From positions 1 to 64,000 of the forward strand of contig JAHDVX010000013.1 in NCBI GenBank assembly GCA_023382455.1: DNA of 64,000 nt, written 5' to 3'. The stretch comes from Flavobacteriales bacterium (GTDB taxonomy: Bacteria; Bacteroidota; Bacteroidia; Flavobacteriales_F; PHOS-HE28). Shown here one piece after another: positions 60,355-64,000 of this stretch (the stretch's first letter is position 1; the number at the start of each line of letters is the position of its first letter). The translations under genes were made by a program, and so were the position numbers. The notes below the pieces were generated by a model, which was given only the letters and a program-made list of their open reading frames with translations, searched no databases and had not been told where the DNA came from.

Positions 60355-61176
60355 CTACGGCAGGGCCAGCGAGCCGTCCGGCAGCCACACCCCCTTGCGC
60401 ACGGTGCCGCATTGCAGGCCGAGCAGGGCCGGTACGGCGTGGAAGCGCTCGGGTTCGCCGCTGGTGAAGCACTCCATGGCCCCGTTTCCGGCACCGGTGG
60501 CCAGGCCATCCTCGGCCAGCACCTGCACCAGGCGGCGCGCCACGGCATCGGAAGGGTCGATCACGCGCACGGCAGGCCCGGTGATGCGCTCGATCAGCGG
60601 GCGTACCAGCGGGTAGTGGGTGCAGCCCAGCACCAGCGCGTCGATGCCGCGCTCCAGCATCGGCTCGATCCAATTGCGCAGCAGCGCCTCGGTCTCCACG
60701 CTGTCCAGGTCGCCGTTATCGATGCGTTGGGCCAGTCCGGGGCAGGCCTGGCGGATCACCTCCACGCCATGGGCGAAGCGCTCCACCACATCGGCGAGGC
60801 TGCGGCCTTCCACAGTGGCCTTGGTGGCCAGCACGCCCACCACGCCGGAACGGGTATGCTCCACGGCGGGCTTCACGGCGGGTTCCATGCCCACGAAGGG
60901 AATGTGCGGGAAGCGCTGGCGCAGGGGCTTCAGGGCGGCGCTGGAGGCGGTGTTGCAGGCGATCACCACGGCTTTGCAGCCCTTGGCCACCAAGGCCTCG
61001 GTGATGGCCACGCTGAAGGCCAGGATCTCCTCGGCGGTGCGGTCGCCGTAGGGCACGTGCGCGTTGTCGCCGAAATAGAGCAGGCGCTCCCGGGGGAGCG
61101 CCTGCCGGATGGCTGCCGCCACGGTGAGCCCGCCGATGCCGGAATCGAAGATGCCGATGCCCGGGGCGGGGGCCAT
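60355..61176 (-). CDS. murI: Glutamate racemase
   Basis: 273 residues. It converts L- to D-glutamate for peptidoglycan. FDSGIGGLTV, the catalytic Cys pair in ACNTASS and LGCTHYPLV, and YFGDNAHVPYG are all present. It is the last gene of the bamA-ompH-ompH-murI set, 10 bp after ompH. Confidence 0.95.
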   Translation of the reverse strand: MAPAPGIGIFDSGIGGLTVAAAIRQALPRERLLYFGDNAHVPYGDRTAEEILAFSVAITEALVAKGCKAVVIACNTASSAALKPLRQRFPHIPFVGMEPAVKPAVEHTRSGVVGVLATKATVEGRSLADVVERFAHGVEVIRQACPGLAQRIDNGDLDSVETEALLRNWIEPMLERGIDALVLGCTHYPLVRPLIERITGPAVRVIDPSDAVARRLVQVLAEDGLATGAGNGAMECFTSGEPERFHAVPALLGLQCGTVRKGVWLPDGSLALP

Positions 61177-61186
61177 GCGCCGCGGG

Positions 61187-61696
61187 TCAGGGGATCTGCA
61201 GCTTGGCCTTTACCAGCGGCAGGATGTCGGTGCCGCCGTCGGAGAACAGCACCACGCCCGTGCTGGTGTCGAAGATGTAGGTGAAATGGCCTTCGGCGGC
61301 CACGTCCTTGATGGCCTTGTTCGTGCGCTCGATCATGGGCGCGAGCAGTTCGTTCTCCTGCTTGGCCAGGTCCTCCTTGGCCTTGTCCTGCGCGTCGCTG
61401 ATGCGTTGCTCCAGCTCCTGGATCTCGCGCAGGGCCACCTGCTGTTCGGTCTTGGTCATGGTCTCGGCCTTGGCCTGTGCGTCGGTCACCTTGTTCTGGT
61501 ATTCCTGGCCCATGGCCTTCAGGCGGTCGTCCAGGGTCTTGGCGAACTCCTGCATCTTGGTTTCGGCGGCCTTGCGCTCGGGGAGCATCAGCATCAGGGC
61601 CTGGCGGTCGATGTGGCCGAGCTTCACGCTGTTCTGCGCCTTCATCGCGGTGGAGGCGGCGAAGAGCATGCAAATGATCAGGATGGACTTCCTCAT
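61187..61696 (-). CDS. OmpH/Skp-like periplasmic chaperone, second copy
   Basis: 169 residues from the ATG at 61696. Signal peptide (ILIICMLFAASTAMKAQ) then the Skp fold: a VKLGHIDRQALM strand, a long coiled-coil hairpin (about residues 45-120) and a C-terminal strand (YIFDTSTGVVLF). It escorts unfolded outer membrane proteins to the BAM complex. Confidence 0.88.
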   Translation of the reverse strand: MRKSILIICMLFAASTAMKAQNSVKLGHIDRQALMLMLPERKAAETKMQEFAKTLDDRLKAMGQEYQNKVTDAQAKAETMTKTEQQVALREIQELEQRISDAQDKAKEDLAKQENELLAPMIERTNKAIKDVAAEGHFTYIFDTSTGVVLFSDGGTDILPLVKAKLQIP

Positions 61697-61710
61697 GATG
61701 GTGGTCGGGT

Positions 61711-62391
61711 TCACTGCTTGGGTTTGGTGTCAATGGTTCCGCGGTCGCCGCCTCCCCGGTTCGGTGGGCTCATGCGGTTGTTCTGGTCGTTGCGTTGGTC
61801 GGGCGCGGCATCGCCGTCATCCTCGGGCTCCCCGCTCCCGCGCAGGTTGCCGGGGTTGTTGCCGTCCTTGTCGGGGCGGATGCCCAGCTTGCGCAGCACG
61901 CTGTCGCTCTTGTCGTATTTCTCGCTGGCGTAGAGCACGTTGTTGCCCACGCCGCCGATGTCGAAGATGGCCACGTAGCTGGTGCCGGCCACTTCCTTCA
62001 CGGCCTCGTACACGCGGTCCTGGATGGGCTGGATCAGCTCCTGCCGCTTCTTGAACAGGTCGCCGCCCACGCCGAAGCGTTTCTGCTGAAGGTCGCGGGC
62101 CTCCTGCTCCTTCTTGTCGATCTCGGCCTGGCGCGACTTCTTCATCTCCTCGGTGAGCAGGATGGCCTCGGCATTGAAGGCCTCGCGCAGGTGCTGGATC
62201 TGTTTCCAGCGTTCGTCGATCTCGTCCTGCCACTTCTTGCTGTTGCGGTCCAGCTCCTGCTGGGCCGCCGCATATTCGGGCATCTGCTCCAGGATGTACT
62301 TCGTGTCCACGAAGGCGATGCGCTGGGCTTGCGCGGTGGCGCCTGCCAGCAGCAGGGCCATCAGGACGGTGCGGAGGAGGTTCGGGTTCAT
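61711..62391 (-). CDS. OmpH/Skp-like periplasmic chaperone, first copy
   Basis: 226 residues. Signal peptide (LLRTVLMALLLAGATAQAQ), RIAFVDTKYILEQMPEY, long charged coiled coil and VAIFDIGGVGNNVLYAS. About 45 C-terminal residues are a disordered Asp/Asn/Pro/Gly tail (PEDDGDAAPDQRNDQNN) absent from the second copy. It lies between bamA and the second ompH. Confidence 0.9.
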   Translation of the reverse strand: MNPNLLRTVLMALLLAGATAQAQRIAFVDTKYILEQMPEYAAAQQELDRNSKKWQDEIDERWKQIQHLREAFNAEAILLTEEMKKSRQAEIDKKEQEARDLQQKRFGVGGDLFKKRQELIQPIQDRVYEAVKEVAGTSYVAIFDIGGVGNNVLYASEKYDKSDSVLRKLGIRPDKDGNNPGNLRGSGEPEDDGDAAPDQRNDQNNRMSPPNRGGGDRGTIDTKPKQ

Positions 62392-62421
62392 GGGAAGGCC
62401 GTCGAAAGTAGGCGATCGCCG

Positions 62422-64000
62422 TCAGAGCTCGCCAAGATCCATGCCAATGGTGAAGTGGAACTGGCTCTTGGCCATGTTGGGCTGCCCGGGCACGTCGTCG
62501 AACCGCCAGCCGTAATCCAGGCCCATGGGCCCGAACATGGGCAGGAACAGGCGCAGGCCGATGCCGGCGCTGCGGTAGACCTTGAAGGGGTCGTACCGGT
62601 CGATCTCGTTCCAGGCATTGGCCGCCTCGGCGAAGCCCAGGGCGAAGATGGTGGCCTGGGGGTTGAGCGAGACCGGGAAGCGGAGCTCGGCGGTGTATTT
62701 GTTCACGAAGAAGCTGCCGAAGTTCGGCGAGAGGGAGAGGTCGTCGTAACCGCGCAGGGCGATGATCTCGCGGCCGTCCAGCTGGAAGCCGGTGAGGCCG
62801 CTGCCGCCGAGGTAGAAGCGCTCGAAGGGCGAATCGCCCTTGCGGGTGTTGTAGCGGCCGATGAAGCCGAAGCCCACGCGGCCCATCAGCACCAGGTCGT
62901 GCTTGCTCTTGCTGCTGGTGAGCTTGGTGAACCACTGGCTGGTGAACTTCCATTTGTGGAACTCGGCCAGCTTGTATTGCTCGCTCGCGGGCAGCTCGGT
63001 GTAGATGGTCTCCGGGTGGAAGTAGGAGAAGGGGGGCGTGGCCTTCACGGTGATGCCCGTTTCCGAACCCTGGGTGATCCAGAACGGCTCGGCGATGGAG
63101 CGGCGCACGAAGCGGAGCTGCAGGGCGTACACGTCGCTTTGGCCGTCGCTGAAGGCGAAGAGCGAGTTCCAGTTCTTGAGCACGTAGCGTTGGTAGCTGC
63201 CGGTGAGGTTGAGGAAGAAGTAGTCATCGGGCCAGCGCAGCCGTTTGCCCAGGCCCACGCTGGCGCCGTAGATGCCCAGTTCCTGGAAGAGGGGATTGTC
63301 CCGGGTGACGCCGTTCGTCTGCCGCGTGTAGTAGCCGCCCAGGCTGAGCGAATTCGGTTTGCGCCCGCCCAGCCACGGCTCGATGAAGGAAAGGCTGTAG
63401 CTCTGGTAGTAGCTGCCGTTGGTCTGGGCCCGCAGGCTCAGGGTTTGTCCGTCGCCGGCCGGGAGGGGGGTCCAGGCTTTCTTGTCAAACGCCTTGCGGA
63501 TGCTGAAGTTGGTGAAGGAGAGGCCCAAGGAGACGAGCACGCGGCCACCGCCGTAGCCGCCGCTGAGTTCCAGGCGGTCGCTGGGCTTTTCCGCCACGAT
63601 GTAGTTCATGTCCACGTTGCCGGTGGCCGGGTCTGGCGTGGGGATCACATTCACTTGGGCGGGGTCGAAGAAGCCGAGGCTGATCAGTTGCTGCTGGGAG
63701 CGGATCACCTCGCTTCGGTCGAAGAGGTCGCCGGGCCGGGTGCGGATCTCGCGCCGGATCACATGGTCGAAGGTCTTGGTGTTTCCGGAGATGCTGATGT
63801 CGCGCACGCGATACTGCTTGCCTTCGCGGATGCGCACCTCGAGGTCGATGCTGTCGCCCTCCACGCGCTCCACCGGGTCGGGGTTGAAGCTCAGGTAGCC
63901 GCGGTCCATGTACAGGGAGCTGATGTCCACCCCGCTGGGGTTCATGTACAGGCGGCTGTCCAGCTTTTTCTTGTTGTAGGGGTCGCCGCGGCGGATGCCC
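62422..64000 (-). CDS. bamA: Outer membrane protein assembly factor BamA (5' part outside window)
   Basis: The frame is open to the right edge; about 525 C-terminal residues are visible. The last POTRA domains (for example RVRDISISGNTKTFDHVIRREIRTRPGDLF) are followed by a 16-stranded barrel of the Omp85 family, with the L6 motif in ALRGYDD. It inserts beta-barrel proteins into the outer membrane. ompH follows 30 bp downstream. Confidence 0.95.
   Translation of the reverse strand, partial: GIRRGDPYNKKKLDSRLYMNPSGVDISSLYMDRGYLSFNPDPVERVEGDSIDLEVRIREGKQYRVRDISISGNTKTFDHVIRREIRTRPGDLFDRSEVIRSQQQLISLGFFDPAQVNVIPTPDPATGNVDMNYIVAEKPSDRLELSGGYGGGRVLVSLGLSFTNFSIRKAFDKKAWTPLPAGDGQTLSLRAQTNGSYYQSYSLSFIEPWLGGRKPNSLSLGGYYTRQTNGVTRDNPLFQELGIYGASVGLGKRLRWPDDYFFLNLTGSYQRYVLKNWNSLFAFSDGQSDVYALQLRFVRRSIAEPFWITQGSETGITVKATPPFSYFHPETIYTELPASEQYKLAEFHKWKFTSQWFTKLTSSKSKHDLVLMGRVGFGFIGRYNTRKGDSPFERFYLGGSGLTGFQLDGREIIALRGYDDLSLSPNFGSFFVNKYTAELRFPVSLNPQATIFALGFAEAANAWNEIDRYDPFKVYRSAGIGLRLFLPMFGPMGLDYGWRFDDVPGQPNMAKSQFHFTIGMDLGEL

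Overview
The window is about 64 kb of GC-rich DNA from a member of the Bacteroidota, most likely a Flavobacteriales-like lineage with unusually high GC. The evidence is secreted proteins with Por secretion system (T9SS) C-terminal domains of type A and type B, a GldA-type ABC ATPase, the BamA-OmpH-OmpH-MurI block, DUF4296 next to dihydroorotase, L21 with a basic tail, and promoter -7 boxes of the Bacteroidota form TAnnTTTG. Lineage is inferred from gene content only. The nitrate respiration genes point to a facultative denitrifier or nitrate reducer.

Layout: 1-3.0 kb, end of a giant repetitive type B T9SS protein. 3.0-5.4 kb, a translationally coupled trio (polyprenol-phosphate mannose synthase, dihydroorotase, DUF4296 lipoprotein). 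5.4-14.6 kb, a minus-strand operon of secreted proteins including a HExxH metalloprotease whose reading frame is cut by one in-frame TAG. 14.9-19.9 kb, an epimerase and two more T9SS proteins. 20-26.8 kb, tyrS, a DUF4143 ATPase, a LuxE-like acyltransferase, a lipoprotein, a NUC1 nuclease and a glycosyltransferase. 27-29.9 kb, trmB and an alkyltransferase-like gene followed by cargo genes. 30-34 kb, Fe-S carrier genes (Mrp, NifU), rsgA, DUF167 and a Crp/Fnr regulator. 34-47 kb, the nitrate respiration region: diheme cytochrome c, narGHJI, an unknown gene, narK, a TDT transporter, a hemerythrin protein and moaA. 47-50.5 kb, gldA, metK, rplU and rpmA. 51-53.4 kb, a T9SS protein with 14 repeats. 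53.5-55.9 kb, an ECF sigma / anti-sigma / plug-only protein operon. 56-60.4 kb, nfuA-like, a copper-type outer membrane uptake set and gamma carbonic anhydrase. 60.4-64 kb, murI, two ompH and bamA running off the end.

The most unusual signal is a repeated architecture at two unrelated loci. Cargo genes sit directly behind the 3' end of a host gene, and a second copy of only the last ~70 nt of that host gene lies on the far side of the cargo. At the alkyltransferase-like gene there are two successive tail copies behind an unknown secreted protein and a HEPN/MNT toxin-antitoxin pair. At the LuxE-like gene one tail copy lies beyond a DUF4143 ATPase. No integrase or transposase is present. This looks like a cassette-insertion process that targets or rebuilds gene ends.

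A second theme is palindromic DNA inserted in frame inside coding sequences (rsgA, a small secreted protein and a T9SS protein). A third is a clear FNR-type regulon: four TGAT-N4-(A/G)TCA palindromes, three of them about 72-80 nt upstream of the start codons of the cytochrome c/nar, narK and hemerythrin transcription units.
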